64,000 nucleotides of DNA from an uncultured Hungatella sp. (GCA_947089145.1 CAMUJH010000003.1:1-64000); one strand, 5' to 3'. Numbered from the stretch's first letter, positions 17,260 through 26,400 are shown. The notes: generated by a model not told the origin, from the letters alone. Numbers and translations: made by a program.

Positions 17260-17568
17260 ATGAACAAAAAGATTAAAACAGAGGCAGTGGATCATCTGTT
17301 CCAGGCCATTTTGACGCTGGAGAATCCGGAAGAGTGCTATTCCTTTTTTGAGGATGTGTGCACAGTGAATGAACTGCTTTCGCTTTCACAGCGGTACGAG
17401 GTGGCCAGAATGCTGCGGAAGAAAAAGACCTATTTGGAGATTGCGGAGAAAACCGGGGCCTCCACAGCCACGATCAGCCGGGTGAACCGCTCTCTGAATT
17501 ATGGCAATGACGGGTATGACATGGTATTCGCCAGGCTCGACGGGAAGGCAAAACCGGAGCAGTCATAG
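17260..17568 (+). CDS. YerC/YecD family TrpR-like protein
   Basis: A small helix-turn-helix protein, about 102 residues, of the TrpR superfamily group whose B. subtilis member is YerC. The key segment is ECYSFFEDVCTVNELLSLSQR, split as ECYSFFEDVC and TVNELLSLSQR, then YEVARMLRKKKTYLEIAEKTGASTATISRVNR (split at KKK), which contains the recognition helix, and SLNYGNDGY. AAAGGGG at 17244-17250 fits the ATG at 17260 (9 bases) better than the one at 17254 (3 bases). The target is unknown. It shares a two-way terminator with the convergent DUF1836 gene. Confidence 0.88.
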   Translation: MNKKIKTEAVDHLFQAILTLENPEECYSFFEDVCTVNELLSLSQRYEVARMLRKKKTYLEIAEKTGASTATISRVNRSLNYGNDGYDMVFARLDGKAKPEQS

Positions 17569-17577
17569 AGAAGAAAC

Positions 17578-17612
17578 GAAAAAAAGAAATAGCTGGCGCT
17601 ATTTCTTTTTTT
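17578..17612. terminator. Bidirectional terminator between yerC-like and DUF1836 genes
   Basis: AAAAAGAAATAGC pairs with GCTATTTCTTTTT around TGGC and serves both strands. The stop codon of the minus-strand gene (17599-17601) lies inside the right arm. Confidence 0.88.
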
Positions 17613-18360
17613 TTCCGTTTGGCGGGTATTCTTCCCGAATATTGTCAATTAAGAATTCCATTATCTGTTTTTTTAGATACACGTCAAATCCCAGCGCGCA
17701 GATAAAGGAAAAAAGCCGGAGATAATCCTGGCTGTCCTTGCCTTTGGAGCCGGAATCCGGTTTTGCGCAGTCCTTTCCGGCAGGGATACAGGGGGTTTTC
17801 TGCAGTCCGGAGGCAGGGCCGCAGCAGTCAGCGTCTTTTTCCAGGGAGAAGGTCTTCATGGAAGAGCGGAATTTTTTCAGCAAATCTTCTTTTAACCGCT
17901 TCATCTGCTCTTTTTCCAGGGAGAAGATCTCCCGGTAAATGTCCTCCAGCGACCAGCCTGACAAGTCCCCATCCGGAGAAAACGGATCTGGATGAACCCC
18001 GGCCTTCTCTTCGCTGACAGCGAAATGTTCCTCCGTAATGGGGGCAAACAGCGCCTCAATGTCATGAAAAGACAGCATGTTTTTAAAGTAGTAGATAAAA
18101 ATAAGCAGGAGCGTGTGCTCCTTGGTATACTTTTTCTTATTTGGGGGCGGAAGCAGGTTGTTTTTGGCATAATTGTTGATCATGGTTTTTGTAAGAACCT
18201 TGTCTTCCGGGTAGCGCTTTGATTTTTCCAGCCGCTCGTCCATGAACGTGGTCAGCTGATCCATGTACAGCGGTATATCAGGGATTTGCTCCGGCTTTAC
18301 ATAGTCAAGGCTGTCCAGCCTGGCAAAAATTTCCCGAAGCAGCTCTTCATTTGATTTCAT
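17599..18360 (-). CDS. DUF1836 (MerR-like) putative transcriptional regulator
   Basis: A 253-residue protein. Its N-terminal part (about 35-125) matches DUF1836, a winged helix family related to MerR: LTKTMINNYAKNNLLPPPNKKKYTKEH (split at LLPP) followed by LLLIFIYYFKNMLSFHDIEAL. The C-terminal half is a charged helical region with a Cys- and Pro-containing variable segment (about 195-225) and no recognised domain. GAGGTGAAAAC precedes the ATG. Function and targets are unknown. In Lachnospiraceae such proteins usually lie near housekeeping genes, as here. Confidence 0.8.
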   Translation of the reverse strand: MKSNEELLREIFARLDSLDYVKPEQIPDIPLYMDQLTTFMDERLEKSKRYPEDKVLTKTMINNYAKNNLLPPPNKKKYTKEHTLLLIFIYYFKNMLSFHDIEALFAPITEEHFAVSEEKAGVHPDPFSPDGDLSGWSLEDIYREIFSLEKEQMKRLKEDLLKKFRSSMKTFSLEKDADCCGPASGLQKTPCIPAGKDCAKPDSGSKGKDSQDYLRLFSFICALGFDVYLKKQIMEFLIDNIREEYPPNGKKKK

Positions 18361-18483
18361 GTTTTCACCTCATGGTTATTATATAGTTTTCACAACCAGA
18401 TGGCAAGGGAAATTTTTATGCTTGGGCAAAATGGAAATTGGCTTAACGGTTATACAAGACTCTGCACCTTATTCCACGGTTTC

Positions 18484-19581
18484 TTAGACATTAAACCGGA
18501 ACAAAATCACATCTCCGTCCTGGACCACGTAGTCTTTTCCCTCCAGCCGGATAAGGCCTTTGTCTCTGGCGGCGGAATAGGCGCCGCAGTCTAAAAGATC
18601 CTGGTAATGAACCACCTCGGCCCGGATAAAGCCCCTTTCAAAATCAGAATGGATCTTACCTGCAGCCTGAGGGGCTTTTGTCCCCACTTTAATAGTCCAG
18701 GCCCTGGTTTCGTCCTCCCCGGAAGTGAGGAAGCTTAAAAGCCCCAGCAGGCTGTAGCTGGCAGCAATAAGCTTTTCCAGGCCAGACTCCTTAAGTCCCA
18801 GATCTTCCAAAAACATGGCCTTTTCCTCTTCGTCCAGTTCGGCGATCTCCTGCTCAATCTGGGCGCAGATCACAAACACCTGGGAACCGCTTTGGGAGGC
18901 AAAATTCCTTACGGCCTGAACATGCTCATTGGAGGCGCCGTCGTCAGGAAGATCGTCCTCCCCCACATTGGCGGCAAAAATCACCGGCTTCCAGGTAAGA
19001 AGGTTTAAGGAGGATACAAAAGCTTCTTCATCATCATCGGAACATGGGAAAGTCCGCGCCAGCTTCCCCTCCTCCAGGTGGGCTTTCAGGGATTTTAGAA
19101 TTTCCACTTCCTTTGCCAGGGATTTATCATTGAAAGCGCTTTTGGAGGTCTTGGCAATGCGGCGCTCCAGAATCTCCATATCAGAGAAGATCAGTTCCAG
19201 ATCAATCGTCTCAATGTCCCTCAGTGGGTTTACGCTGCCGTCTACATGGATCACGTTGGAGTCCTCAAAGCAGCGCACGACATGGACGATGGCGTCAACC
19301 TCCCGGATGTTGGACAGAAACTGATTGCCAAGGCCCTCGCCCTTGGAAGCTCCTTTAACAAGGCCTGCAATGTCCACAAACTCAATAACTGCAGGAGTCA
19401 CTTTTTTGGAATGATAGAAATCTCCAAGAAGCTTCAGCCGCCGGTCTGGAACCGGCACCACGCCGATATTCGGGTCAATGGTGCAGAACGGATAGTTGGC
19501 GGATTCGGCACCGGCCTTGGTGAGAGAGTTAAATAATGTACTTTTGCCTACGTTGGGCAGGCCCACGATACCTAATTTCAT
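18484..19581 (-). CDS. ychF: YchF/OLA1 redox-regulated ATPase
   Basis: Obg-related P-loop NTPase, 365 residues, full length. G1 is GLPNVGKST near the N-terminus and G3 is DIAGLVKGASKGEGLGNQFL. In place of the NKxD GTP-specificity motif there is NVGE (within VIFAANVGEDDL), the change that makes YchF prefer ATP. The C-terminal TGS domain covers about 280-365. It binds ribosomes and is involved in stress and translation control. GGAAGG precedes the ATG. It is transcribed alone on the minus strand. Confidence 0.96.
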   Translation of the reverse strand: MKLGIVGLPNVGKSTLFNSLTKAGAESANYPFCTIDPNIGVVPVPDRRLKLLGDFYHSKKVTPAVIEFVDIAGLVKGASKGEGLGNQFLSNIREVDAIVHVVRCFEDSNVIHVDGSVNPLRDIETIDLELIFSDMEILERRIAKTSKSAFNDKSLAKEVEILKSLKAHLEEGKLARTFPCSDDDEEAFVSSLNLLTWKPVIFAANVGEDDLPDDGASNEHVQAVRNFASQSGSQVFVICAQIEQEIAELDEEEKAMFLEDLGLKESGLEKLIAASYSLLGLLSFLTSGEDETRAWTIKVGTKAPQAAGKIHSDFERGFIRAEVVHYQDLLDCGAYSAARDKGLIRLEGKDYVVQDGDVILFRFNV

Positions 19582-19892
19582 GTGTTTACCTTCCTTATCT
19601 GTAAATGCTTATATTAAAAATGAAGTAAAATACTCATAATAGAATATCATAGAAGGAAGAGAAATAAAAGAGGAAAATGTGGCGTAAAAGCTTTGGCGAA
19701 ACCGTAGGACGCTGTTTCGACCTTCCTGGGGCAAAATGTCGAAAAATGGAGCAATATGTCGATTAAAACAAATTGCTTTTTGGCCCGTTTAAGGTTAAAA
19801 TTAATAATGAAAGCAAAAAATAGGCATAACCTCTTAAGGCGAATAAACGTCGGCGAAAACAAAGAGGGCAGACACAAGAGAGGAGAAACAAC
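19582..19892. other. Divergent region between ychF and the Spo0E-like gene
   Basis: This 311-base spacer holds the ychF ribosome site at its left end and, from 19716, a regulatory block for the plus-strand gene. That block contains three Spo0A-box-like heptamers and a sigma-A promoter, described separately. No RNA gene is recognised. Confidence 0.6.
19716..19801 (+). promoter_or_regulatory. Promoter with Spo0A-box sequences upstream of the Spo0E-like gene
   Basis: TTGCTT (19773-19778) and TAAAAT (19796-19801) are spaced by 17 bases. Upstream lie TGTCGAA (19737-19743, an exact Spo0A box), TGTCGAT (19757-19763, one mismatch, exactly 20 bp away), and TTCGACC (19716-19722, one mismatch on the other strand). 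The boxes sit just upstream of the -35, where Spo0A often acts. Confidence 0.6.
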
Positions 19893-20048
19893 ATGGAGTA
19901 TTCAAAAGACGAATTAGTTAAGAGGATTGAGGCTGCCAGACTTGTTCTGGATAAGAGTATTGATGAGAAATATGCTTATGAGGAAATTTACAAAAATAGT
20001 GTGCAACTGGATCGCCTCATTGAGCAGTATATTGAATCTGGATATTGA
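19893..20048 (+). CDS. Spo0E-like sporulation regulatory protein
   Basis: A 51-residue protein (MEYSKDELVKRIEAARLVLD at the N-terminus). Two short helices carry the Spo0E signature near 36-43, SVQLDRLI (family SxxLDxLI). The length is typical of aspartyl-phosphate phosphatases that remove phosphate from Spo0A~P. AGGAG at 19880-19884 lies 8 bases before the ATG and a terminator follows at 20073. The promoter carries Spo0A-box sequences, so a negative feedback loop is plausible. Alternatively it could act on another response regulator. Confidence 0.8.
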   Translation: MEYSKDELVKRIEAARLVLDKSIDEKYAYEEIYKNSVQLDRLIEQYIESGY

Positions 20049-20072
20049 GAATATAAGAGTGATCGATGAAGA

Positions 20073-20110
20073 GAACGGCTGTTTGCAACGAAAACGGTCG
20101 TTCTTTTTTT
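20073..20110 (+). terminator. Terminator after the Spo0E-like gene
   Basis: GAACGGCTGTTT pairs with AAAACGGTCGTTC, with one bulge, and is followed by a T-run. Confidence 0.8.
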
Positions 20111-20131
20111 GTCCCACTTTTCAAAATGCCC

Positions 20132-20160
20132 TTGCTATTTCACCTGTTTTGTACTAAAAT
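20132..20160 (+). promoter_or_regulatory. Promoter of the division and cell wall cluster
   Basis: TTGCTA (20132-20137) and TAAAAT (20155-20160) are spaced by 17 bases. It lies directly upstream of the MraZ repeats. Confidence 0.7.
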
Positions 20161-20169
20161 CAAAGTACA

Positions 20170-20215
20170 AGTGGTGAGAAGTGGTATAAAGTGGCGTAAA
20201 GTGGTTGATATGTGG
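20170..20215 (+). promoter_or_regulatory. MraZ operator repeats
   Basis: AGTGG starts at 20170, 20180, 20190 and 20200, exactly 10 bp apart, and TGTGG follows at 20211. Direct GTGG/TGGG repeats with about 10-bp spacing upstream of mraZ are the known binding sites of the MraZ ring, so the cluster is probably autoregulated. Confidence 0.85.
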
Positions 20216-20244
20216 CAATAGAGAGTAACAGCAGGTGATTGCAT

Positions 20245-20670
20245 ATGTTCATGGGTGAATACAATCATACGGTGGATGCAAAGGGACGCTTGATTGTTCC
20301 CTCCAAGTTCCGGGAGCAGCTAGGAGATGAATTCGTGGTTACGAAGGGTCTGGACGGCTGCCTTTTCGTGTATGAAAACACCGAATGGAAGATCCTGGAA
20401 GAAAAGCTGAAGAATCTGCCGCTGACCAACGCCAATGCCCGTAAGATCACCCGCTTTTTCCTGGCCGGCGCCTCCCAGTGCGAGGTAGACAAGCAGGGAA
20501 GGATACTTCTTCCTGCCGTGCTGAGGGAATTTGCAAAAATTGAGAAAGAGGCGGTGATGGTGGGAGTGGGAAACCGGATTGAAATCTGGAGCAAGGAGTC
20601 CTGGATCTCGGCCAATGTGTATGATGACGTGGATGAGATTGCAGAAAGCATGGAAGGGCTTGGAATATGA
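20245..20670 (+). CDS. mraZ: Transcriptional regulator MraZ
   Basis: DNA-binding AbrB-like protein, 141 residues, first gene of the dcw cluster. Two MraZ repeats are present, with DAKGRLIVP near residue 13 and the second copy DKQGRILLP near 85. I start it at ATG 20245, giving [15 protein letters not shown], which matches the family start. CAGGTGAT at 20232 is the ribosome site. A TTG at 20239 would add two residues and is less likely. Its stop overlaps the rsmH start by 4 bases. Confidence 0.95.
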   Translation: MFMGEYNHTVDAKGRLIVPSKFREQLGDEFVVTKGLDGCLFVYENTEWKILEEKLKNLPLTNANARKITRFFLAGASQCEVDKQGRILLPAVLREFAKIEKEAVMVGVGNRIEIWSKESWISANVYDDVDEIAESMEGLGI

Positions 20671-21602
20671 TATTTGAACATCAGTCAGTGCTTCTCCATG
20701 AAACCGTGGACGGCTTAAGCGTCAGGCCTGACGGCATCTACGTGGACGGGACGCTGGGGGGAGGAGGCCACGCTCTCCTGGTGTGCCAAAGCCTGGGAGA
20801 AAAGGGCAGGCTTATTGGCATTGACCAGGATGAGGACGCCATACAGGCTGCTGCAGACCGCCTAAAGGAATATAAAGATAAAGTTACCATTGTAAAAAGC
20901 AACTATGAGCATATGAGGCAGGTATTGGAGGCGCTCCTCATTTCGGGAGTGGACGGAATCTGCCTGGATCTGGGAGTGTCGTCCTACCAGCTGGACACCC
21001 CTGAGAGGGGGTTTACTTACAGGGAGGACGCGCCCCTGGATATGAGGATGGATAAAAACGGCCCCATAACAGCTGCCGACATCGTAAATGAGTATGGGGA
21101 AGCAGAGCTTTACCGGGTTATCCGGGACTACGGCCAGGATAAATTTGCCAAGAATATTGCCAGGCACATTGTAAAGGCGCGAGAGAAAAGCCCTGTAAAG
21201 ACCACGGGGGAATTGACGGAGATCATAAAGGCAGCCATACCCGCTAAAATGCGTGCTGTGGGAGGACATCCCTCCAAGCGGACGTTCCAGGCGCTGCGGA
21301 TTGAGGTGAATCATGAATTGGAAGTGCTGGAGAATTCCATTGACATGATGATTGACCTGCTGAATCCGGGGGGAAGGCTGTGCATTATTACCTTTCATTC
21401 TCTTGAGGACAGGATCGTAAAGAACCGATTCCGGGAAAATGAAAACCCCTGCATCTGCCCGCCGGATTTTCCGGTATGTGTGTGCGGACGCAAAAGCAGG
21501 GGCCGGATCATAACGAAAAAGCCGATTGTTCCCAGCCAGGAGGAGTTATTGAAAAATAAACGATCCAAAAGCTCTAAATTAAGGATTTTTGAGAAGAAAT
21601 AA
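20667..21602 (+). CDS. rsmH: 16S rRNA (cytosine1402-N4)-methyltransferase
   Basis: RsmH (MraW) methylates N4 of C1402 in the ribosomal P site using S-adenosylmethionine. The 311-residue protein has [14 protein letters not shown] (SAM-binding motif I), [14 protein letters not shown], the family segment [19 protein letters not shown], and [10 protein letters not shown] near the C-terminus. Its start overlaps the mraZ stop, so the two are translationally coupled. Confidence 0.97.
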   Translation: MIFEHQSVLLHETVDGLSVRPDGIYVDGTLGGGGHALLVCQSLGEKGRLIGIDQDEDAIQAAADRLKEYKDKVTIVKSNYEHMRQVLEALLISGVDGICLDLGVSSYQLDTPERGFTYREDAPLDMRMDKNGPITAADIVNEYGEAELYRVIRDYGQDKFAKNIARHIVKAREKSPVKTTGELTEIIKAAIPAKMRAVGGHPSKRTFQALRIEVNHELEVLENSIDMMIDLLNPGGRLCIITFHSLEDRIVKNRFRENENPCICPPDFPVCVCGRKSRGRIITKKPIVPSQEELLKNKRSKSSKLRIFEKK

Positions 21603-21643
21603 CCAGACACTTTAGATTTGCAGTATAGAAAGGAGTGTTGCGT

Positions 21644-22183
21644 ATGGCATCAGGAAACAGGACTTCCCAGAGGGCACATGCTTCATCCAAATCCCGCAGG
21701 CCGGCAGATAGACAGAAAGGCGCCCAGGCCGGCCAGGCATATATTCATGGAACTGCGGTTCGAAAGATGGAAGAGCATGCACTGCCTCAGGAAAAAAAGA
21801 CCGGCCAGGAAAAACGCCGGAAGGTGAATTACCAGGTAAGAAGAAATCAGCAGAAGGCTCTGCGGATTGACCTGCCTTATCTGATTATGCTTGTAGCGGC
21901 TTCATGCTGTACGCTGTTTATCTGCATCAATTACCTTCAGGTGCAGACAACCATGACCAGGCGTATGGATCGCATCAAGTCCCTGGAAAAGCAGCTGGAC
22001 TCCCTGAGGGCGGAAAATGACACTCTGCAGACCAGGATCAACACTTCCGTGGATCTGGACCATGTATATAAGGTAGCTACAGAGGAACTGGGCATGGTTT
22101 ATGCAGGCAAGAGCCAGGTGCGCATGTATCATCAGACGGAAAGCGAGTTTGTAAGACAGTATGAAGACATCCCGACCTACTAA
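21644..22183 (+). CDS. ftsL: FtsL-like septum protein
   Basis: A bitopic membrane protein of 179 residues with the FtsL layout: a long basic cytoplasmic region (1-65), one TM helix (about 70-92, LPYLIMLVAASCCTLFICIN), and an extracytoplasmic coiled coil (about 95-130, RMDRIKSLEKQLDSLRAEND). Sequence conservation is low in this family, so position between rsmH and the PBP genes is strong support. AAGGAG at 21631 supports ATG 21644. It overlaps the next gene by 23 bases. It would recruit the FtsW-PBP synthase. Confidence 0.82.
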   Translation: MASGNRTSQRAHASSKSRRPADRQKGAQAGQAYIHGTAVRKMEEHALPQEKKTGQEKRRKVNYQVRRNQQKALRIDLPYLIMLVAASCCTLFICINYLQVQTTMTRRMDRIKSLEKQLDSLRAENDTLQTRINTSVDLDHVYKVATEELGMVYAGKSQVRMYHQTESEFVRQYEDIPTY

Positions 22184-24554
22184 AAAGAAACAGAGACATC
22201 AGAGGCCAGATGGGAAGGGCAGACAGCCTCATTCCCAGGGGCCTTTGTTTGTGCCCTATATGCAGAAAAAGCTGGCGTTCACGGTTTGCGTGATTTTGCT
22301 GGCTTTGTTTGCATTAATCCTGGTTCTGTACCGGATCGTTAAGGAAAATAACGAAGAGTATACCAGAGTGGTGCTGTCCCAGCGCTCCACCTACGACAGC
22401 CGCACCATCCCTTACCGAAGAGGTGACATCGTGGACAGAAACGGCACTTTTCTGGCTACCAGCGATAAGGTTTACAATCTGATACTGGACCCGGATCAGA
22501 TCTACAGCCATGAGGATCTATACCTTGATCCCACGGTAAATGCCCTGGTGGAGGTGTTCGGCTATGACAGGACAGAACTTTTGGAGACTCTTCTGGACCA
22601 CAGGGATTCCATGTATCTGCGGTACGAGAGAAGGATGACCTATGAAAAAAAAGAGCAGTTTGAAGCCCTGCAGAAATCCGTCAATGAGGCAAATGCCCAG
22701 AACGGAGACAGCAAGAGGATCAAGGGAGTCTGGTTTGAGGACGAGTACAAAAGGGTGTATCCCTACGGCTCTCTGGCCTGCGGCATTATCGGCTTTACCT
22801 CCGGCGACGGAAGCGTGGGCAACGGAGGCATTGAACAGTATTATGACAGTACCCTGATCGGCGTCAACGGCCGGGAATACGGTTATTTAAACGACGATTC
22901 CAATATGGAGACGGTGATCAAGCCGGCCCAGAACGGAAGCATGGTAGTGTCTACCATTGATATTTACATTCAGCAGCTGGTGGAGAAGCGGATTGAGCAG
23001 TGGAAGGCAGATCCTGGCAGCAGGCATATCGGTATTCTGGTGATGAACCCCAACAACGGAGAGATCCTGGCTATGGCAGATAATTCTAAATATGACCTGA
23101 ATAATCCCAGGGATTTAAGCGAAAGCTACAGCCAGGAAGAGATCGATGCCATGAGCGATGAGGAGAAAGTGGCTGCCTTAAGCCAGATGTGGAGGAACTT
23201 CTGCGTCAGTGATACCTTTGAACCCGGTTCCCCGGCCAAGGTTCTTACGGTGGCTACGGGGCTGGAGGAGAACGTGTTCCAGACCAACACATATTTTAAC
23301 TGCGACGGCTATGAATATATAGAGCCTCATAAGATTCGATGCACTGCCTATTCCAAGGGCGGGCACGGCGAATTGTCAGTGGAGGAAACCATTATCGTGT
23401 CCTGCAATGACGCCATGATGCAGATGGCGTCTATGGAGGGAAGAAAGACATTTAAAAAATATCAGGATCTGTTTAACCTTGGCTTTAAGACGGGAATCGA
23501 CCTGCCGGGAGAGGCGGATGCCGCGCCTTTGGTGTACCGCGTGGAAAATATGGACCTTGCCAGCCTTGCAACCAATGCCTTCGGCCAGAATTTTAACTGT
23601 ACCATGGTGCAGATGGCGGCGGCCTTTGCATCGGTGATTAACGGCGGTTCTTACTATGAGCCCCATGTGGTAAAGCAGGTTATCAATGAAAACGGCGCTG
23701 TTATCAGCAAAAATGACGGGGTTCTGGTGCGGGAAACCGTGTCGGATGCAACCAGCAGGTTTATGCGGGAAGCCCTAAGGCGCACCGTGGCAGAGGGGAC
23801 AGGAAAAGCCGCCCAGGTAGAGGGATATGAGGTAGGCGGGAAGACAGGCACCGCCGAGAAGGTCGGGCGGAATAAAGAGGACTATGTGGTGTCTTTCTGC
23901 GGCTTCGCCCCGGCGGATCGCCCTCAGGTGCTGGTATACGTGGTCATTGACGAGCCAAACGTGGAAAGGCAGGACAGCAGTTCCTATGCAAGCCGGGTAT
24001 TTTCTCAGGTTATGGGGGATATTCTTCCTTATTTAAATGTATTCCCGGAAACGGATGATGAGGACAGCGGCCTTACTCAGGAGGAAATGCTGGAAAATGA
24101 GGGGGTTAACCAGATTGAAGGGGAGGAAAACCCTGAAGAACCTGAAAAGCCTACCTACGAGACAGATGAGAATGCTCCTCCGGCGGAAACCGCGGAGGAC
24201 GGCTCCACGATTCTGACGGATCTGCCGTATCTGCCCGCCGGGGAGGAGAGCCAGCCGGAGACTCTTTCGTCTGAGGAGACTTCCGCTGCCCAGACCCGGG
24301 AAGGGGCGGAGGGCGAGAGCCGTACAGGAGCTACCCAGGAAGACGGAAACACGGCGGGAGCAGACACTCAGGCATCAGGAGCCGGCGGGACAACCCAGGG
24401 GCCGGGAACCGGGACGGGTGGAACAGCTGAGACATCAGGAGCCGGAGGGACGGGAGGAACGCCGCAGACTGCAGGAACCGGAGAGAGCCAAAGGGCGGCA
24501 GGTTCCGGAAGGACCGGGGCAGAAGACGCGACAAGGGCGGCCCCTGCAGGATAA
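22161..24554 (+). CDS. Class B penicillin-binding protein (FtsI/PbpB-like) with long C-terminal tail
   Basis: Septal peptidoglycan transpeptidase, 797 residues. A basic cytoplasmic N-terminus is followed by one TM helix (about 38-58) and the dimerisation domain (RRGDIVDRNG near 87-95). The transpeptidase has SPAK at 357-360 (active Ser357), SCN at 414-416 and KTG at 561-563. After about residue 625 comes a low-complexity tail of about 170 residues, first Glu/Pro-rich and then Gly/Thr/Ala-rich, with no clear PASTA domain. The ATG lies inside ftsL, and its own ribosome site is weak, so coupling is likely. Confidence 0.92.
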   Translation: MKTSRPTKKKQRHQRPDGKGRQPHSQGPLFVPYMQKKLAFTVCVILLALFALILVLYRIVKENNEEYTRVVLSQRSTYDSRTIPYRRGDIVDRNGTFLATSDKVYNLILDPDQIYSHEDLYLDPTVNALVEVFGYDRTELLETLLDHRDSMYLRYERRMTYEKKEQFEALQKSVNEANAQNGDSKRIKGVWFEDEYKRVYPYGSLACGIIGFTSGDGSVGNGGIEQYYDSTLIGVNGREYGYLNDDSNMETVIKPAQNGSMVVSTIDIYIQQLVEKRIEQWKADPGSRHIGILVMNPNNGEILAMADNSKYDLNNPRDLSESYSQEEIDAMSDEEKVAALSQMWRNFCVSDTFEPGSPAKVLTVATGLEENVFQTNTYFNCDGYEYIEPHKIRCTAYSKGGHGELSVEETIIVSCNDAMMQMASMEGRKTFKKYQDLFNLGFKTGIDLPGEADAAPLVYRVENMDLASLATNAFGQNFNCTMVQMAAAFASVINGGSYYEPHVVKQVINENGAVISKNDGVLVRETVSDATSRFMREALRRTVAEGTGKAAQVEGYEVGGKTGTAEKVGRNKEDYVVSFCGFAPADRPQVLVYVVIDEPNVERQDSSSYASRVFSQVMGDILPYLNVFPETDDEDSGLTQEEMLENEGVNQIEGEENPEEPEKPTYETDENAPPAETAEDGSTILTDLPYLPAGEESQPETLSSEETSAAQTREGAEGESRTGATQEDGNTAGADTQASGAGGTTQGPGTGTGGTAETSGAGGTGGTPQTAGTGESQRAAGSGRTGAEDATRAAPAG

Positions 24555-24606
24555 GGCATATTTTAAAAACAGCTTCATATATTATACCAATGTTCCTGCC
24601 TGGTGA

Positions 24607-26370
24607 ATGTCCATGATTCAAACCAAGTCCCATCACAGAGGAAAAATGACCATAGTGTGGGTGATTTCCTGCCTTCTCATGGCTGGCCTTATGGGCCGGC
24701 TGGTGTACCTGATGATTTTTCGATCGGAACATTACACCCAGATGGCAGAGGATCTCCATCAGAGGGAGAGGACCATTAAGGCGGCCAGAGGGCAGATCCT
24801 GGATCGGAACGGCACGGTAATTGCCACGAACCGGACGGTATGCACCATATCTGTGATACACAATCAGATTACGGACAGGGAGAAAGTGGTGGAAACCTTG
24901 TCCCAGGCCCTTGGGCTTCCTGAGGATGAGGTGCGCAAGAAGGCGGAAAAGTACAGCGCCAGGGAGATCGTAGCTACCAATGTGGATAAGGAACTGGGGG
25001 ATCAGATAAGGAGCTGCCGGCTGGACGGCGTTAAGGTAGATGAAGATTATAAGAGATATTATCCCATGGGCAGTCTTGCCTCCAAGGTTTTAGGATTTAC
25101 AGGGGGAGACAACCAGGGAATCATAGGCCTGGAGGTGGTGTATGAGGAATGGCTTAAGGGTACCAACGGCTTAATACTGACGCAGGCGGATGCTGCGGGG
25201 GTGGAGATTGAAAATGCTTTTGAGGACAGGGTAGAGCCTGTGCCAGGTTCGGATCTGACCATCAGCCTGGACGTAAATATCCAGACTTATGCCCAGCAGG
25301 CAGCATATAAGGTTATGGAAGAGAAGGGGGCAAAAAGGGTTTCCATGATTGTCATGAACCCTCAGAACGGGGAGATCCTTGCCATGGTCAATGTGCCGGA
25401 GTTTGACTTAAATGATCCGTTTACCCTGAATGTGGAACCTGAGGAGGGGACGGCGGCGTCAAAGCAGGATCTCCTGAACCAGATGTGGAGGAACCCAAGC
25501 ATAAACGATACGTATGAGCCTGGTTCTACCTTTAAGATTATTACGGCGGCGGCCGGGCTGGAAGCCGGGGTGGTAAAACTTGACGACAAATTCTCCTGTC
25601 CCGGGTTCCGGGTGGTGGAAGACAGAAGAATCCGGTGCCACAAAGTAGGCGGCCACGGCGCGGAGACATTTCTCCAGGCCGTTATGAATTCCTGCAACCC
25701 GGTTTTTATTGATGTGGGGCAGAGGCTGGGGGTTGATCAGTACTATCACTATTTCACCCAGTTTGGCCTTTTTGGAAAGACAGGCATCGACCTTCCGGGA
25801 GAAGCGTCCACCATCATGCATAAGAAAGAAAATATGGGCCTTGTGGAACTGGCTACCGTGTCTTTCGGACAGTCTTTTCAGATTACGCCGCTGCAGCTGA
25901 TCACCACGGCAGCATCCATTGTAAACGGGGGAAACCGGGTGACGCCCCATTTCGGCATACAGGCAGCCTCTCCAGACGGTACCAATATCCGGAAATTTTC
26001 CTATCCGGTCAGGGAGGGCATCGTGTCAAAGGAAACCAGCGAAACCATGCGGTACGCTTTGGAACAGGTGGTGGCCCAGGGCGGCGGAAAGAAAGCCTGC
26101 CTTCCCGGCTACCGCATCGGAGGAAAGACCGCTACCTCGGAGAAGCTGCCCAGAAGCTTGAAAAAATACATATCAAGCTTCCTGGGGTTTGCCCCTGCAG
26201 ACAATCCTCAGGTTATTGCGCTGATTACCATTGACGAGCCGGTGGGAATTTACTACGGAGGAACCATTGCGGCTCCGGTTATTGCAGACCTGTTTAAAAA
26301 TATTTTGCCATATCTGGGAATAGAAGCAGAGGTGGAAGAAACTGCTTCAGGCTTCGGGAACTTTGGTTGA
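24607..26370 (+). CDS. Class B penicillin-binding protein, SpoVD/FtsI-like, with KTA in place of KTG
   Basis: Second transpeptidase, 587 residues, paralogous to the preceding gene. It has one TM helix (about 15-38), RGQILDRNGTVIATN at about 61-75, and transpeptidase motifs STFK (307-310, active Ser307) and SCN (362-364). Motif 3 reads GGKTATSEK, so KTA (507-509) replaces KTG. It ends soon after the catalytic domain with no PASTA tail. It may serve division, or spore cortex synthesis like SpoVD; sequence alone cannot decide. The ribosome site is poor (CTGGTGA). Confidence 0.9.
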   Translation: MSMIQTKSHHRGKMTIVWVISCLLMAGLMGRLVYLMIFRSEHYTQMAEDLHQRERTIKAARGQILDRNGTVIATNRTVCTISVIHNQITDREKVVETLSQALGLPEDEVRKKAEKYSAREIVATNVDKELGDQIRSCRLDGVKVDEDYKRYYPMGSLASKVLGFTGGDNQGIIGLEVVYEEWLKGTNGLILTQADAAGVEIENAFEDRVEPVPGSDLTISLDVNIQTYAQQAAYKVMEEKGAKRVSMIVMNPQNGEILAMVNVPEFDLNDPFTLNVEPEEGTAASKQDLLNQMWRNPSINDTYEPGSTFKIITAAAGLEAGVVKLDDKFSCPGFRVVEDRRIRCHKVGGHGAETFLQAVMNSCNPVFIDVGQRLGVDQYYHYFTQFGLFGKTGIDLPGEASTIMHKKENMGLVELATVSFGQSFQITPLQLITTAASIVNGGNRVTPHFGIQAASPDGTNIRKFSYPVREGIVSKETSETMRYALEQVVAQGGGKKACLPGYRIGGKTATSEKLPRSLKKYISSFLGFAPADNPQVIALITIDEPVGIYYGGTIAAPVIADLFKNILPYLGIEAEVEETASGFGNFG

Positions 26371-26400
26371 TTATTCCCGCAAAAAGACGTATACTATGAA

